Assembly: GCF_024347135.1 (NCBI RefSeq)
Contig: NZ_AP024907.1
Span: forward strand, 1,913,001-1,977,000
Direction of reading: 5' to 3'
Origin: Vibrio spartinae
Lineage (GTDB): Bacteria; Pseudomonadota; Gammaproteobacteria; Enterobacterales; Vibrionaceae
Length of the DNA: 64,000 nt
How positions within the stretch are numbered: the first letter of the stretch is position 1; each line of letters starts with the position of its first letter. The notes under the pieces are model-generated. The model was not told the DNA's origin, did not search any database, and was given only the letters and a program-made list of their open reading frames with translations. Positions 43,796 through 54,237 of the stretch are shown here, piece by piece. The translations under genes were made by a program, and so were the position numbers.

Positions 43796-45169
43796 TCAAT
43801 CAGACTCGGATTGCCACTCTTTATATTTTCGCTCCAATGTCTTACGTGAAATACCGAGCTGGCGAGCCGCTGCTGACTTATTACCATCATAAAAATCAAC
43901 GACTTTCTGTATATGAGATTTCTCTATTTCCTGCAGGCTCCAATCATTCGGATAACCCCGCATCGGTGTTGGTGCTCTTGAGAAATGAAATTCAGGAATT
44001 TCACTATGATGAGAGATGCTAACCATCATTTTTGATGCATATTGTGATGACTGCATCATATATTCATGCCAATAATCATTAGGCGATTTATTTATAATCA
44101 AACATCTTTCAATCAGATTAATAACTTCCCTTACATTTCCCGGCCAGTTATATTCACCTTGATAAAAATCGTACTCATTTAACCATGTTGGTATAGGCAG
44201 TGATAATTTATCACAAAGACGTTGGGTTAAATAAGGGAATAGTTCTCTTAAGTCACTCAACCTATCACGCAATGGTGAAATATTCATTTTTAATACCGAC
44301 AAGCGTTCATATAACTCTCTGCAAAATCCATTTTCTCTGACAATATTGCTCATTCCTTTTGTGCTTGCGGATATTAAACGAACATCAATTAAATACGATG
44401 AATTTCCCCCTTGCGACTGAACAGTTCGTCCTTCAAGTAACTGAACCAGAATATGTTGAAAATCAGCAGGGGTATTTTCAATGCCATCCAAAAATAGCGT
44501 GCCATGATTGGCAAGACGTAATGAACCGCCATGATGGAACAATCGCTCTGTTGCCACTGAATCCGCATGGATATCGGCACCATTCACCATCACAAAAGGC
44601 CCGACTCGCCCACTCGCCTCATGGATAGCTCGTGCTGCCAATTCTTTACCGGTCCCGACCTCGCCCTCAATCAGAACAGGCGCTTTTGACGGCGCATACT
44701 GCATGATCTGTTGCTTGAGAGATTTTGTTCTGTCCGAATTGCCAACAATGGTTGCCTGGTGAGACTGATCTAATGTTTGTGTCAGCACGGTATATTTTTG
44801 GGTTTCAATCAACCGTTGTAAGGCACACTTAACCGCTTGCTGAATCTGATGCGCATTTAGCGGGGGCAAGAGATAATAACGTCCTTGAACAAGATCTGAT
44901 TTGAGCTCATTTTCATTCAACAGCAGCAGAATCTCACCTTCAAAAGATGACGAGATTTGAGTAAATTCATGGGATTGGCACGCATTGACATCCAGAATAA
45001 TCAGGTCATAAAGCGCCAATAACTGACGATCATCTTGCGGATGACTCATCGTATCTAATCCGGAAACCAAACCCGATAAAGCACGGACAAACTGCACTAA
45101 AACTTCTGGCTGATGACTAATCACCAGGACAGAAAAAGTCAGAAATTGTCGTTCGGTTAGTAATTTCAC
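43796..45169 (-). CDS. degenerate sigma-54-type response regulator
   Basis: 457 residues laid out as receiver-like domain (1-125), AAA+ domain (about 140-370) and Fis-type helix-turn-helix (NKSAAARQLGISRKTLERKYKEW). The receiver keeps the aspartate in LIILDVNA but little else. In the AAA+ domain Walker A is present (IEGEVGTGKELAARAIHEAS), but the GAFTGA loop needed to contact sigma-54 is absent: VATERLFHHGGSLRLANHGTLFLDG runs straight through. Walker B reads LFLDGI instead of LFLDEI. It is therefore unlikely to remodel sigma-54 holoenzyme and may act as a plain DNA-binding regulator, as some VpsR-like proteins do. Targets unknown; it is divergent from mobA. Confidence 0.85.
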   Translation of the reverse strand: MKLLTERQFLTFSVLVISHQPEVLVQFVRALSGLVSGLDTMSHPQDDRQLLALYDLIILDVNACQSHEFTQISSSFEGEILLLLNENELKSDLVQGRYYLLPPLNAHQIQQAVKCALQRLIETQKYTVLTQTLDQSHQATIVGNSDRTKSLKQQIMQYAPSKAPVLIEGEVGTGKELAARAIHEASGRVGPFVMVNGADIHADSVATERLFHHGGSLRLANHGTLFLDGIENTPADFQHILVQLLEGRTVQSQGGNSSYLIDVRLISASTKGMSNIVRENGFCRELYERLSVLKMNISPLRDRLSDLRELFPYLTQRLCDKLSLPIPTWLNEYDFYQGEYNWPGNVREVINLIERCLIINKSPNDYWHEYMMQSSQYASKMMVSISHHSEIPEFHFSRAPTPMRGYPNDWSLQEIEKSHIQKVVDFYDGNKSAAARQLGISRKTLERKYKEWQSESD

Positions 45170-45275
45170 AAGTATGACTCTCGGCTAGATGATCTGCTGT
45201 TTTCAGGTAAGGAATCGATTATTCAGAATGACATACGGAATATTGTCGCCCACCTTGACACTATTGTCACCATTT

Positions 45276-45322
45276 CATGAAACGATTCATCAAATCCATG
45301 TTATTTCTGCAATCGTTTCGTG
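45276..45322. promoter_or_regulatory. inverted repeat between the regulator gene and mobA
   Basis: CATGAAACGATT (45276-45287) and AATCGTTTCGTG (45311-45322) are inverted copies with one mismatch, 23 bases apart. A position in the divergent promoter region suggests an operator. Confidence 0.4.
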
Positions 45323-45450
45323 ATCTTATTTCAAAAGTCATCAAACCAGAGACTTTCGTGTATACCACCAGCCAAGTATTGATATTGTAGTTGAGATAAA
45401 TTGTGATTGAGATAAAGTGAATGCTTGTCTCGGTATGAAGTAAATATTAT

Positions 45451-46041
45451 ATGCTCGAAGAACATCAAATCACTTGGGTGATTCTTGCCGGAGGACAATC
45501 TTCGCGGATGGGCGGTCATGATAAAGGATTGTTGGTTTATCAGGGACGGCCATTAATTCAGCGGGTGATTGACGCACTGCAACCTCAAGTCTCCTCTCTT
45601 TGGATCTGTGCCAACCGTAATCAGGCAGCTTATCGGCAATACGCGCCTGTCATTGAAGATCTTTATTCGGATTATCCCGGCCCCTTGGCTGGGCTACACA
45701 GCGCCTTAAAACATGCTGAAACGGAATGGGTTGGCATTCTTCCCTGTGACGGCCCACAAGTCAGCCATGATTTGGTTGAGCGCTTCTGTCAGGCAAGCGA
45801 GAGCGGTGGAAAGGTCTATGTCGCTCATGATGGTGAAAAATATCAGCCGGTTTATGCACTGGCTCACCGTTCTGTGCTCAGTCCGCTTGAACAATTTCTG
45901 GCACAAGGCGAGCGAAAAGTGATGCGTTTTTTTGATCAGGTCGGTGCCCGAGCTGTTGATTGTCACGATATTCAGTCGATGTTCATGAATGTGAATACCC
46001 CAGAACAATTGTTAAATCCGCAAGATCAGCAGCTGGCTTAA
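45451..46041 (+). CDS. mobA: molybdenum cofactor guanylyltransferase MobA
   Basis: MobA transfers GMP from GTP to molybdopterin, giving the MGD cofactor of enzymes such as nitrate and formate reductases/dehydrogenases. 196 residues. The GTP-binding signature ITWVILAGGQSSRMGGHDKGLLVYQGRPLI opens the protein; DLYSDYPGPLAGLHSALKH and ILPCDGPQVSHDLVERF follow. The ribosome site is weak. It is followed after 46 bases by mobB. Confidence 0.93.
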   Translation: MLEEHQITWVILAGGQSSRMGGHDKGLLVYQGRPLIQRVIDALQPQVSSLWICANRNQAAYRQYAPVIEDLYSDYPGPLAGLHSALKHAETEWVGILPCDGPQVSHDLVERFCQASESGGKVYVAHDGEKYQPVYALAHRSVLSPLEQFLAQGERKVMRFFDQVGARAVDCHDIQSMFMNVNTPEQLLNPQDQQLA

Positions 46042-46087
46042 CCCCAAATCCTGAACCCAAAACAACTTTCTAAGGTACATCGTTAAC

Positions 46088-46639
46088 ATGACGAGTCTTT
46101 CAGACAAACTGCCCAATATTGCAGTGCTCGGCTTCGCTGCTTTTTCCGGAACCGGAAAAACAACCCTGCTTGAATCATTAATTCCTGCCTTGATGGCGCA
46201 TGATATCCGCGTGGGGGTTTATAAACATTCACATCACGTCATCGAGCAAGATAAACCGGGAAAAGACAGTTTTCGACTGCGCAAAGCCGGTGCATTTCAG
46301 ACATTGCTCTCAACACCGGCGCGAGCCATTCTGACGACTGAATTTCCCGAGACATCGACATCTCCTGATTTCTATCATTTGCTACACCAGTTTGATACAG
46401 AGAGTCTGGATATCATTCTGGTTGAAGGATGTAAGGAACAACGCTTTCCCAAGATAGAGTTACACCGTCACGAAATTAACAAGCCATGGCTCTATCCTGA
46501 TGACCCGGATATTATTGCGGTCGCGACGGATCACATGATCACCTGTCCTCTGCCTTGTCTCGATTTGAATGACACCGCTCAGATTGCTGAATTTGTGATG
46601 CAATATGTACAAGGCTTTCAGCCGTCATCAATACAGTAA
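46088..46639 (+). CDS. mobB: molybdopterin-guanine dinucleotide biosynthesis adaptor MobB
   Basis: A GTP-binding accessory protein of MGD synthesis that associates with MobA. 183 residues, P-loop near the N-terminus: VLGFAAFSGTGKTTLLESLIPAL. VGVYKHSHHVIEQDKPGKDSFRLRKAGA is the conserved segment with the switch-like histidines, and DIILVEGCKEQRFPKIELHR is the second family motif. Probably co-transcribed with mobA. Confidence 0.93.
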   Translation: MTSLSDKLPNIAVLGFAAFSGTGKTTLLESLIPALMAHDIRVGVYKHSHHVIEQDKPGKDSFRLRKAGAFQTLLSTPARAILTTEFPETSTSPDFYHLLHQFDTESLDIILVEGCKEQRFPKIELHRHEINKPWLYPDDPDIIAVATDHMITCPLPCLDLNDTAQIAEFVMQYVQGFQPSSIQ

Positions 46640-46647
46640 ACGGCATT

Positions 46648-46670
46648 GCAGCCTGAATCAATCAGGCTGC
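46648..46670. terminator. hairpin between convergent mobB and nagK
   Basis: GCAGCCTGA and TCAGGCTGC form a perfect nine-base stem with a five-base loop. There is no long T run on either side, so its strength as a terminator is uncertain. Confidence 0.55.
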
Positions 46671-46704
46671 TAAACCACCGTAGAACAGATAAACATCATC
46701 GTTT

Positions 46705-47616
46705 TCAAGATTGAAGATTCAAAAATGCAGCCCCCCGGACACCACCGGTTGCACCGTATTTTGCTCTTCTGATTTCCGGACATTGTGCGATTGGTAACAA
46801 ATAGCGCGAGATCCGTTGCGGCAGCTCCTGATAGAGCCGTTCAAAATTTGATAGTCCGCCACCAAGCACAACGGTATGCGGATCATGCGCCGTAAATATA
46901 TTCCCGAGACATATCGCCAGCAATTCGATGAAAAAATCAATAAAGTCACTTGCTGTCTTATCATCTGCGTAAAAATTCTCAATGATCTCAACGGCAGGTT
47001 TGAATTGGCCGTACTGGTGCTGATACAACCCCTCAAAACCGCGACCAGAAATATAGCTCTCCAGACACCCTTGCTGACCACATCCACATTGGAATAAAGG
47101 CGGATTGTCTCCTAACCAAAACCATGCATCAATTGGTATCCGCATATGACCGACTTCTCCTGCAACATGATTTCTGCCGGAAAAGACTTCACCGCGATAG
47201 ACAAGTCCGCCCCCAAACCCAGTGCCTAAAATCAGTCCCATGACTGAAGGACTGTCCCGCAGTGAGTCATCCCACGCTTCAGACAAGACAAAACAGTTCG
47301 CATCATTGTCTATCCGGACGGGGCGTTGTAGTCGTTTTTCCAAGTCGTGACGTAAGTGACGGCCATTGACACTCGGAATATTGGCCGTCAGCAACGAGCC
47401 ATCATCAACACGTTCTGTGCCGGGAAGTCCCACACCAACTTGACCAACACAGCCCAAAATTTCATCATACTTTTCAACCTGCTCTGCGATCACTTTGATA
47501 AACTGGTCGTAATCCTTCAGCGGGGTTGGCAAGCGTTCGGTTGCGACTCGGGTCAAGGTTGTATCGAATGCACCAAACTCAATTTTCGTTCCACCGACGT
47601 CAAAGCCATAGTACAT
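46705..47616 (-). CDS. nagK: N-acetyl-D-glucosamine kinase NagK
   Basis: Phosphorylates free GlcNAc, a chitin or peptidoglycan breakdown product, to GlcNAc-6-phosphate. 303 residues of the ROK family: [17 protein letters not shown] (ATP phosphate loop), catalytic aspartate in [29 protein letters not shown], and the zinc site [17 protein letters not shown]. Terminal [15 protein letters not shown] closes the fold. No nag operon is adjacent. Confidence 0.9.
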   Translation of the reverse strand: MYYGFDVGGTKIEFGAFDTTLTRVATERLPTPLKDYDQFIKVIAEQVEKYDEILGCVGQVGVGLPGTERVDDGSLLTANIPSVNGRHLRHDLEKRLQRPVRIDNDANCFVLSEAWDDSLRDSPSVMGLILGTGFGGGLVYRGEVFSGRNHVAGEVGHMRIPIDAWFWLGDNPPLFQCGCGQQGCLESYISGRGFEGLYQHQYGQFKPAVEIIENFYADDKTASDFIDFFIELLAICLGNIFTAHDPHTVVLGGGLSNFERLYQELPQRISRYLLPIAQCPEIRRAKYGATGGVRGAAFLNLQS

Positions 47617-47858
47617 GGCGCGCCTCCTTCATAATACGATAATGATCATTGTGTGACCGTTGCGGGCAGAGCCCCTGACGGTGACACTGCGTATCAGGAG
47701 ACTATTTGCATACGAAAACCATACATACATTTGGATGTGATGCAACCAAGCTACCCATCACAATCGTACGGTTTGACCGTATTCCAATGCAGAACAATGA
47801 TACATCCAGACATGAGCCGGTGCCAAACATGATGCTCGGCACCGCAATAAGATGGGAT

Positions 47859-49940
47859 TTAAGCAGATGCAGCGGCTGTAGCAGTCGCTGATAATTGATG
47901 TGGTGCTAATTGATATTGTGACAGCATGGCCTGCTGCTGGTTGGCGATGTCGGAAACCTGCCCGGCACTACCGACGACTTCCTGTAAACTTAACGCCGTT
48001 TGTTGCCCTTGTTCAGCAATTAAAGCGATGGAATGATTCACCTCTGCTGTGGCTTTTTCTTGCTGTTCTGCTGCGACAGAGATCTGCTCAACCCGCGCAC
48101 AAATACCTTGCACCGATGATTCAATCGAGGTAAATGATGATTTGACGTCTTCTCCTGATTCTAATGCCAGTGACATCTGGAGGCGCGAATCATTCACAGC
48201 CTGACGAGAACGATTCGCCGAGGTAACCAGCTCTGACATCAACTGACGAATGTTGGTGGTCTGCTCCGACGTACCGCTCGCTAACTTTCTCACTTCATCT
48301 GCGACAACAGCAAATCCTCTGCCCTGCTCACCCGCTCTGGCAGCTTCAATCGCTGCGTTTAATGCCAGCAGATTGGTATTATCAGCAATCCCGCTGATCA
48401 GATTGACCATCCCCTGAATTTGATCAACCCGCTCAACTAACTCATTCATTGCCTCATCACTACTGTCCAGTCGAGCATTGAGAGATTTCAATGCATCCTG
48501 ATTCTGAAGCAGCACTTCGAGCCCTTTCTGAGCATGAGAAACGGATAGTTGGCTTTCCTGATGGGTCTCACCGGTAATTGATGCGATGTCACTAACCGAT
48601 GCTTCGATTTCCGTCATGGTTGTACTCATGCCTGCCAGCGCTTCATTCTGGTGTGTCAAACGTCGTTGACTACTTTCTGAAGCTTGATGACTGATTTCAG
48701 AAGCCTGATAGAGTGATGAGGACGTTTCCGTAACTTGATTGAGTGACAGACGGATCGCGTCAATCACTTCATTCAGATTTCTGGCAACCCGTCTCAGTTC
48801 TGACGGGCCTGATTCAATCAGCGTATCCGAGAAGTCTTTTTGCGCGAGAGAATGCAATTCTTTCAGAATATGACGCAGGCTATGCAGCACCCAGCGACGT
48901 AAAAGAAACCAAACCATCACCAAAACAAGAATCGCAATCACCATGAACCATATCTGAGCCGTGGTTGTCAGACTGAGCGTTTCTTTTACCAGAGACTGAT
49001 TCTGCTTAATCTGCTGACTGGCACCCTGTGAAATTTCATCCAGTTTTTGAATGGTTTGGGTTGCAATATCGATCGCTTGATTGAGTTGCTCATCCTGTTT
49101 GTGGATCAGGTCAATTTGAGCCAGTACCTGCTTGATGACACCGTGGTCAGCAAACCCTTTCTCCATGAGTTCGTAAGGTGCCGTCAGACTGGCAAACTCA
49201 GACACTTCAGGATACATTTCCCGAAAATCATCAAAAGCCAGTGACACTGCAGATTCTCGGGTTCTCAGCGTTTTATAAAATTGTTGCGCAGCCGCTTCAT
49301 CTTTCTCCATCATCAGCATCAAAAACAGACTTTCCATTTTGGCGGCATTCGCGACAAAACGATTTGCAGCATCCATTGCTTCCGGATTTTCAAAAGCCAA
49401 CATGTTGGCAATCCGGTTCATTTCCGGTCCGATAGAACTCACACCATAACGAAAAGTATCTGCGGCATCTTTTAATTGCACTTGCTCTTTTAACTTCTCA
49501 GCTTGTATCGACATCAATGAACGGCTGAGAGAGGCAAAGGTCTCCACATTGTGAATAATCGTATCAGCCTGAGCCTTGGTGAAACTGCTCTGCTGAACCG
49601 TATCGTCCGCCTTTTGCGTGAGCTGTTCTAGCAGACCTTGCGTGGCATTGATTTTTTGATCAATGTCAGCACGAATCTGAGTCAGTTGATCTTGTTGTGC
49701 GGTGCGAATACCGGCACTCATCAGCTTGGTATTCTCTAGAATTGCTTGCACAAGTTGTGCATTGGTAATTGCCAGAGGGAATGCCCGGTTAGAGAGGTGA
49801 TCAAAGTGTCCGGCGACAGAATGGAGCCCGCGGAGTCCCTGATAAGAAAGCAGCACAACAAACAGAATAAAGGCTACGAAACAAGCGCTGATGATTCTGA
49901 TAAGGGAAGATGAGGAAAAAAATTTGAAAATATTTAGCAT
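47859..49940 (-). CDS. methyl-accepting chemotaxis protein
   Basis: A transmembrane chemoreceptor of 693 residues. First membrane helix near residues 13-33 ([21 protein letters not shown]), a helical periplasmic sensor of about 280 residues, second helix [25 protein letters not shown] region [22 protein letters not shown], then a signalling domain with the conserved tip [37 protein letters not shown]. The all-helical sensor region is long enough for a helical bimodular type, but I cannot name the ligand. No CheR-binding pentapeptide is seen at the C-terminus. Confidence 0.93.
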   Translation of the reverse strand: MLNIFKFFSSSSLIRIISACFVAFILFVVLLSYQGLRGLHSVAGHFDHLSNRAFPLAITNAQLVQAILENTKLMSAGIRTAQQDQLTQIRADIDQKINATQGLLEQLTQKADDTVQQSSFTKAQADTIIHNVETFASLSRSLMSIQAEKLKEQVQLKDAADTFRYGVSSIGPEMNRIANMLAFENPEAMDAANRFVANAAKMESLFLMLMMEKDEAAAQQFYKTLRTRESAVSLAFDDFREMYPEVSEFASLTAPYELMEKGFADHGVIKQVLAQIDLIHKQDEQLNQAIDIATQTIQKLDEISQGASQQIKQNQSLVKETLSLTTTAQIWFMVIAILVLVMVWFLLRRWVLHSLRHILKELHSLAQKDFSDTLIESGPSELRRVARNLNEVIDAIRLSLNQVTETSSSLYQASEISHQASESSQRRLTHQNEALAGMSTTMTEIEASVSDIASITGETHQESQLSVSHAQKGLEVLLQNQDALKSLNARLDSSDEAMNELVERVDQIQGMVNLISGIADNTNLLALNAAIEAARAGEQGRGFAVVADEVRKLASGTSEQTTNIRQLMSELVTSANRSRQAVNDSRLQMSLALESGEDVKSSFTSIESSVQGICARVEQISVAAEQQEKATAEVNHSIALIAEQGQQTALSLQEVVGSAGQVSDIANQQQAMLSQYQLAPHQLSATATAAASA

Positions 49941-50078
49941 CTGAGTTGGTCATCTGGTGAATACCTGCGTTGATGCTAAGAATAAAAAATTTCAGCCGTG
50001 TAACAGTTATATGACAAATACGTGACAGTGATAGTAATATTACTAAATGCTAACATGACAACTAATTATTCTTCATAC

Positions 50079-50420
50079 TCAGTCATATTTTGCAACAGCC
50101 GTGTCAAACAGATTCTTCATTAATGAGACAAATTCATCCAGAAAACTAATCTGCTCATTGGTTGCTTTTTTCTTCCAGCACCCAGCCAGCACTTCTTCCA
50201 AATCTTCGGCAACCAGATCCGCTTCTTTCAGAAGTTGAAAACGGACACTTGAGTGAAGGTCAGGATTCTGTTCGAAAATATCCATAATATTACTTGCGAC
50301 TAAATCCGTCACAACGTCTTCAACACTCTCCTGACCGATATCACCTTCGTGCATGAACACGTCGAGATTTAATGAGAGATGCTCGATCAATGCCAAATAG
50401 CCTTCGGTTTCTACAACCAC
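50079..50420 (-). CDS. DUF3802 family protein
   Basis: 113 residues, acidic, predicted all-helical and soluble; recognised as a DUF3802-like Vibrio protein. Characteristic stretches are MVVETEGYLALIEHLSLNLDVFMHEGD and DVVTDLVASNIMDIFEQNPDL. No catalytic motif. It stands alone between the chemoreceptor gene and the fructosamine kinase gene, with nearly 300 bases of untranslated sequence upstream. Function unknown; family name from recall. Confidence 0.75.
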   Translation of the reverse strand: MVVETEGYLALIEHLSLNLDVFMHEGDIGQESVEDVVTDLVASNIMDIFEQNPDLHSSVRFQLLKEADLVAEDLEEVLAGCWKKKATNEQISFLDEFVSLMKNLFDTAVAKYD

Positions 50421-50717
50421 TTTTGTACTCCACGATGATTCATGTCTAAGCCAGCGATTACTTCTATTCTAATTATAGAACGCAATTTTTACAGTAGTAC
50501 TGTTCAGAAAATTATTGTTTTTGAACGTTTAGCACAGTCTATAGATAATTTGTAACAAATTTCAAGAACAGAATGTTCCAATCGGAACAGCAGAATATGC
50601 ATTAAATCACACAATTCAGAGGATGTACCCTATCCAAGTCACTATTAATTATAAAGAATAGGAAAAATAATTCACTCTCACCTAGACTTACGAAGGCGTC
50701 GTTGCGAGGTAATCGTT

Positions 50718-51587
50718 ATGTGGCAAGGTATCATAGAACAACTATCACTTACATTAGGCAAAGAGTTTCAACTTCATGAGAGACAAAAAATTCATGGTGG
50801 TGATATCAATGCCAGCTATGTCATCAGTGACGGACAAGAGAAGTATTTTGTCAAAGTCACGGAGAAAGATGGACTCTCACAATTGATTTGCGAGCAAGAT
50901 AATCTCAAGGCTCTTGCGCGCAGTCATTGTGTCAATCTTCCCAAAGTACGATTGGTCGGCAGTTCAAAGACGCATGCTTTTCTGGTGCTGGATTATATCC
51001 ATTTAAAACCGTTGGAGAGCGGAGAACGCAGTTACCTTTTCGGTGAACAGTTAGCTCGTCTCCATCAATGGGAAGAACAAAAAGAGTATGGCTTTGATCA
51101 GGATAACTATATTGGTGTGACCATCCAGCCCAATTCATGGAACAAAAAGTGGCATCGTTTTTTTGCCGAACAGCGAATCGGCTGGCAATTGCAACTGCTT
51201 TATGAAAAAGGCATCGTATTTGTTGATATCAATAAATTTGTCGATATCATCGCCCAGCGACTTGGATCTCATCAACCCAAACCTTCATTACTCCATGGTG
51301 ATTTATGGCACGGAAATGTGGCAGACAACGGACTCACCCCCTTCTGTTTTGATCCCGCCAGTTATTGGGGGGATCGAGAATGCGATATTGCCATGACAGA
51401 GCTATTTGGTGGATTCGAACCTGAGTTCTATCAGGGGTATGAAAGTATTTTACCGTTAGAATTGGCATATCAGGAACGCAAGCATATTTATAATCTCTAT
51501 CACATCCTCAATCACTGTAACTGCTTTGGCGGCCATTATCTTGATGATGCCCAACAGTCGATTCGCTATATTTTAGAAGAATCATAG
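50718..51587 (+). CDS. fructosamine/ketosamine-3-kinase family protein
   Basis: Predicted to phosphorylate protein-bound ketosamines, which then decompose, so repairing glycated proteins. 289 residues of the aminoglycoside-phosphotransferase-like fold: GGDINASYVISDGQEKYFVKVTE (nucleotide loop and lysine), catalytic loop SLLHGDLWHGNVADNG, metal-binding DPASYWGDRECDIAMTELFGG. AGGTAATCGTT precedes the ATG. Bacterial relatives sometimes act on ribulosamines; the true substrate is unknown. Confidence 0.88.
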   Translation: MWQGIIEQLSLTLGKEFQLHERQKIHGGDINASYVISDGQEKYFVKVTEKDGLSQLICEQDNLKALARSHCVNLPKVRLVGSSKTHAFLVLDYIHLKPLESGERSYLFGEQLARLHQWEEQKEYGFDQDNYIGVTIQPNSWNKKWHRFFAEQRIGWQLQLLYEKGIVFVDINKFVDIIAQRLGSHQPKPSLLHGDLWHGNVADNGLTPFCFDPASYWGDRECDIAMTELFGGFEPEFYQGYESILPLELAYQERKHIYNLYHILNHCNCFGGHYLDDAQQSIRYILEES

Positions 51588-51706
51588 TGAGGTAATCATC
51601 ACCGGACTTGAGACGATTCATCATGAGAGAAGACACTAGGAATTAAGCGACAACTGGTTCAAAATACCGACGACACTGTCACACGGGTATAACAGGAGAA
51701 ATAACG

Positions 51707-52429
51707 ATGTTCACAGGTATCATTCAGTCGGTCGGTCTTATCTCATCAATCAGTGACCACAAGGGAATAAGAACATTTAATATTGAGTTTGAACCTGGTT
51801 TTTGTACCAACCTGGAAATTGGGGCGAGTGTTGCTGTTGATGGCGTTTGCTTAACGGTGACAGAGATAGTCACCAGCACCACAGTGAAGTTTGATGTTAT
51901 GCTTAAAAGCCTGGAGATTACGACGCTCAGTGAATACGGGCAGAACCAAAGAGTCAACGTTGAACGTGCCGCAAAAGATGGCGCCGAAATTGGCGGCCAC
52001 CCACTCTCGGGACACATTGATTTCAAAACGTCAGTGCTTGACGTGCAACAAATCGATGACAACTATCGTGTCCGTATTTCAGCACCGCGCGAATGGGGTA
52101 AGTATATTTTCCCCAAAGGGTATATTGCTTTAAATGGTGCCAGTCTGACGGTGTCGGATGTGAATAAAAATGAAGGCTGGTTTGATGTTTGGTTGATCCC
52201 GGAGACCCGAAGAATGACCGCTTTCGAAGAAAAGCAGAGCGGTTCAAACATTAATGTGGAAATTGAACGTGGTACGCAAGTCATTGTAGACACGGTTCGC
52301 GATGCCATTGATGAGAAAATGGGCGCTTTAATGCCATTATTCGAGCAGTTCTTAGTCTCAAATAACACCGATGTTGAGTCTATCGGTCAAGCCGCTCAAA
52401 AAGCACTCTCCAAGTCCGACCACTCATAA
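51707..52429 (+). CDS. ribE: riboflavin synthase alpha chain
   Basis: Dismutates two 6,7-dimethyl-8-ribityllumazines to riboflavin and a pyrimidinedione. 240 residues with the two tandem lumazine-binding barrels: MFTGIIQSVGLI, VAVDGVCLTVTEI in the first, GGHPLSGHIDF and YIALNGASLTVSDV in the second. It is about 25 residues longer than the usual chain; the C-terminal tail (NNTDVESIGQAAQKALSKSDHS) is hydrophilic and probably disordered. AGGAGAAATAACG is a strong ribosome site. No FMN riboswitch pattern was recognised upstream. Confidence 0.9.
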   Translation: MFTGIIQSVGLISSISDHKGIRTFNIEFEPGFCTNLEIGASVAVDGVCLTVTEIVTSTTVKFDVMLKSLEITTLSEYGQNQRVNVERAAKDGAEIGGHPLSGHIDFKTSVLDVQQIDDNYRVRISAPREWGKYIFPKGYIALNGASLTVSDVNKNEGWFDVWLIPETRRMTAFEEKQSGSNINVEIERGTQVIVDTVRDAIDEKMGALMPLFEQFLVSNNTDVESIGQAAQKALSKSDHS

Positions 52430-52444
52430 TCGGTTGCATGCTCA

Positions 52445-52465
52445 GCGAGGGGCAGAGCCCTTCGC
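52445..52465 (+). terminator. possible terminator hairpin after riboflavin synthase
   Basis: GCGAGGGG pairs with CCCTTCGC (one G-T pair) over a five-base loop, followed by only a short T stretch. Confidence 0.4.
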
Positions 52466-52837
52466 TTTAGTCATACCAAGCACCAAGCGCAACTATATGA
52501 ATATCAAAGATCTTTTTTGCGCGCTCTTCGAACCGCTTTTACTGTACTTTGAACGATTCCTATCAACATTCTTGCTGCCTCCTGAGTATGACAGTGATAG
52601 AATATATTCAGACGACATCCATATGACGCGAATATAATAGCTGCATTGAATATCGTTAAGCAGGGATATGCAAGATGAGGTGACTCCGGTTTATCCATGT
52701 CATCTCAAGCAGGGCTCAGGCTATCGGGCTGCAGTAATATACCGAATGACACGCAAGATATCGAATACGATCGCTGTCTGGAACATTGGGGTATATATGA
52801 ATAGCAGTGAATTTAACTCGTTTTATTTTTTGTCTCA
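52466..52837. other. untranslated region ahead of norM
   Basis: About 370 bases without a supported gene. Short open frames exist on both strands (for example 52497-52637 plus, MNIKDLFCALFEPLL) but none is convincing. The region must carry the norM promoter; no regulator site was recognised. Confidence 0.5.
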
Positions 52838-54220
52838 TTGGGTAATTTTGTGCATCTCTATAAAGCAGAAACAAAAAAATTATTTAACCTTGCAGTTCCC
52901 GTTTTAATCGCCTCAGTGGCGCAGACGGGAATGGGGTTTGTTGACACCGTTATGGCTGGTGGTGCCAGCGCTGTCGATATGGCCGCTGTTGCCGTCGCCG
53001 GTAGTATCTGGATGCCAACGATTCTTTTCGGTATGGGGATTCTAATGGCCTTAGTGCCAGTCATTGCTCAGTTGAATGGTGCCGGCAAACAGAGCAGCAT
53101 TCCTTACGAAATTCAGCAAGGCATCTATGCAGCGCTTTTACTGACAATTCCGGTCATTCTCATTTTATTGCAGACCAACCAAATTATGGTCTGGATGGAT
53201 ATCGATCTCCCTCTGGCGGTAAAAACCCGCAATTACATGTATGCCATGATGTTTAGTGCGCCGGCCTTCTTGCTCTTTCAAGCGCTGAGAAACCTGACGG
53301 ATGGGATGTCGATGACCAAACCAGCTATGGTGATTGGTTTCCTCGGCTTACTGATTAACATTCCTTTGAATTGGATCTTTGTCTACGGTAAGTTCGGTGC
53401 ACCGGCATTGGGCGGTGTGGGGTGTGGGGTCGCGACAGCGATTGTCTATTGGCTGATGTTCTTGATGTTATCTTTTTATATCGTCACAGCAAAACGACTG
53501 GCACCGTTCTCCCCTTTCAAGTCACTTTCTCGTATCAATAAGAAAGAACAAATACGGATTTTCAGTCTGGGGCTACCGGTCTCGGCTGCCATTTTCTTTG
53601 AAGTGTCACTCTTTGCCGTGGTTGCCCTTCTTGTTGCCAAATTGGGGGCAACCGTTGTTGCTGCACACCAAATCGCCGTTAACTTCTCATCGATGGTATT
53701 TATGCTCCCGATGAGTATCGGTGCTGCGGTCAGTATCCGTGTGGGCCATAAGCTGGGTGAAGATGACTTTGATGGATCGATCATTGCCTCAAAAGTCGGC
53801 ATCGGCTTAGGTCTCAGTACAGCGGTGATCACCGCAACATTAACGGTCTTGTTCCGTGAACAACTGGCTTGGATGTATACAGATAATCTTGAAGTCATTG
53901 CATTGGCGGCTCATCTGCTGTTTATTGCCGCGATTTATCAATGCACCGATTCAATTCAAGTTGTCTCTGCCGGTGCCTTGCGAGGCTATAAAGACATGAA
54001 GTCCCTTTTCTACATTACTTTTATTGCTTATTGGCTATTCGGACTGCCTTTCGGTTGTATTCTGGCCTTTACCAACTGGATTGTAGAACCCATGGGCGTC
54101 GCCGGATTCTGGGTCGGATTCATCATTGGCCTCTCTTCAGCAGCATTGATGCTGGGCGCTCGACTCGGATGGATCTTCAAACAACATGCGGTGCCTAAAC
54201 TGAATGTGGCTTCGTCATAA
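52838..54220 (+). CDS. norM: multidrug efflux MATE transporter NorM
   Basis: A MATE-family exporter that expels cationic drugs such as fluoroquinolones in exchange for sodium or protons. 460 residues with twelve membrane helices in two bundles. The start is taken as TTG at 52838 because the resulting N-terminus (GNFVHLYKAETKKLFNLAVPVLIASVAQTGMGFVDTVMAGG) lines up with V. cholerae NorM as I recall it; GTG at 52850 is an alternative. Repeated MATE motifs include PVIAQLNGAGKQ and AHQIAVNFSSMVFMLP. A terminator follows. Confidence 0.92.
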   Translation: MGNFVHLYKAETKKLFNLAVPVLIASVAQTGMGFVDTVMAGGASAVDMAAVAVAGSIWMPTILFGMGILMALVPVIAQLNGAGKQSSIPYEIQQGIYAALLLTIPVILILLQTNQIMVWMDIDLPLAVKTRNYMYAMMFSAPAFLLFQALRNLTDGMSMTKPAMVIGFLGLLINIPLNWIFVYGKFGAPALGGVGCGVATAIVYWLMFLMLSFYIVTAKRLAPFSPFKSLSRINKKEQIRIFSLGLPVSAAIFFEVSLFAVVALLVAKLGATVVAAHQIAVNFSSMVFMLPMSIGAAVSIRVGHKLGEDDFDGSIIASKVGIGLGLSTAVITATLTVLFREQLAWMYTDNLEVIALAAHLLFIAAIYQCTDSIQVVSAGALRGYKDMKSLFYITFIAYWLFGLPFGCILAFTNWIVEPMGVAGFWVGFIIGLSSAALMLGARLGWIFKQHAVPKLNVASS

Positions 54221-54237
54221 TCACCTGATGATTTGCC

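Noticed and set aside
45255-45269. TTGACACTATTGTCAC as a second matS site
   Set aside because: The spacing between the half-sites is six bases rather than three, so it does not fit the consensus.
51600-51706. FMN riboswitch ahead of riboflavin synthase
   Set aside because: The conserved RFN box elements are not present in the short leader.
52371-52637. An 88-codon frame after riboflavin synthase
   Set aside because: It starts inside ribE in another frame and shows no family features; a shorter frame at 52497 lacks a ribosome site.
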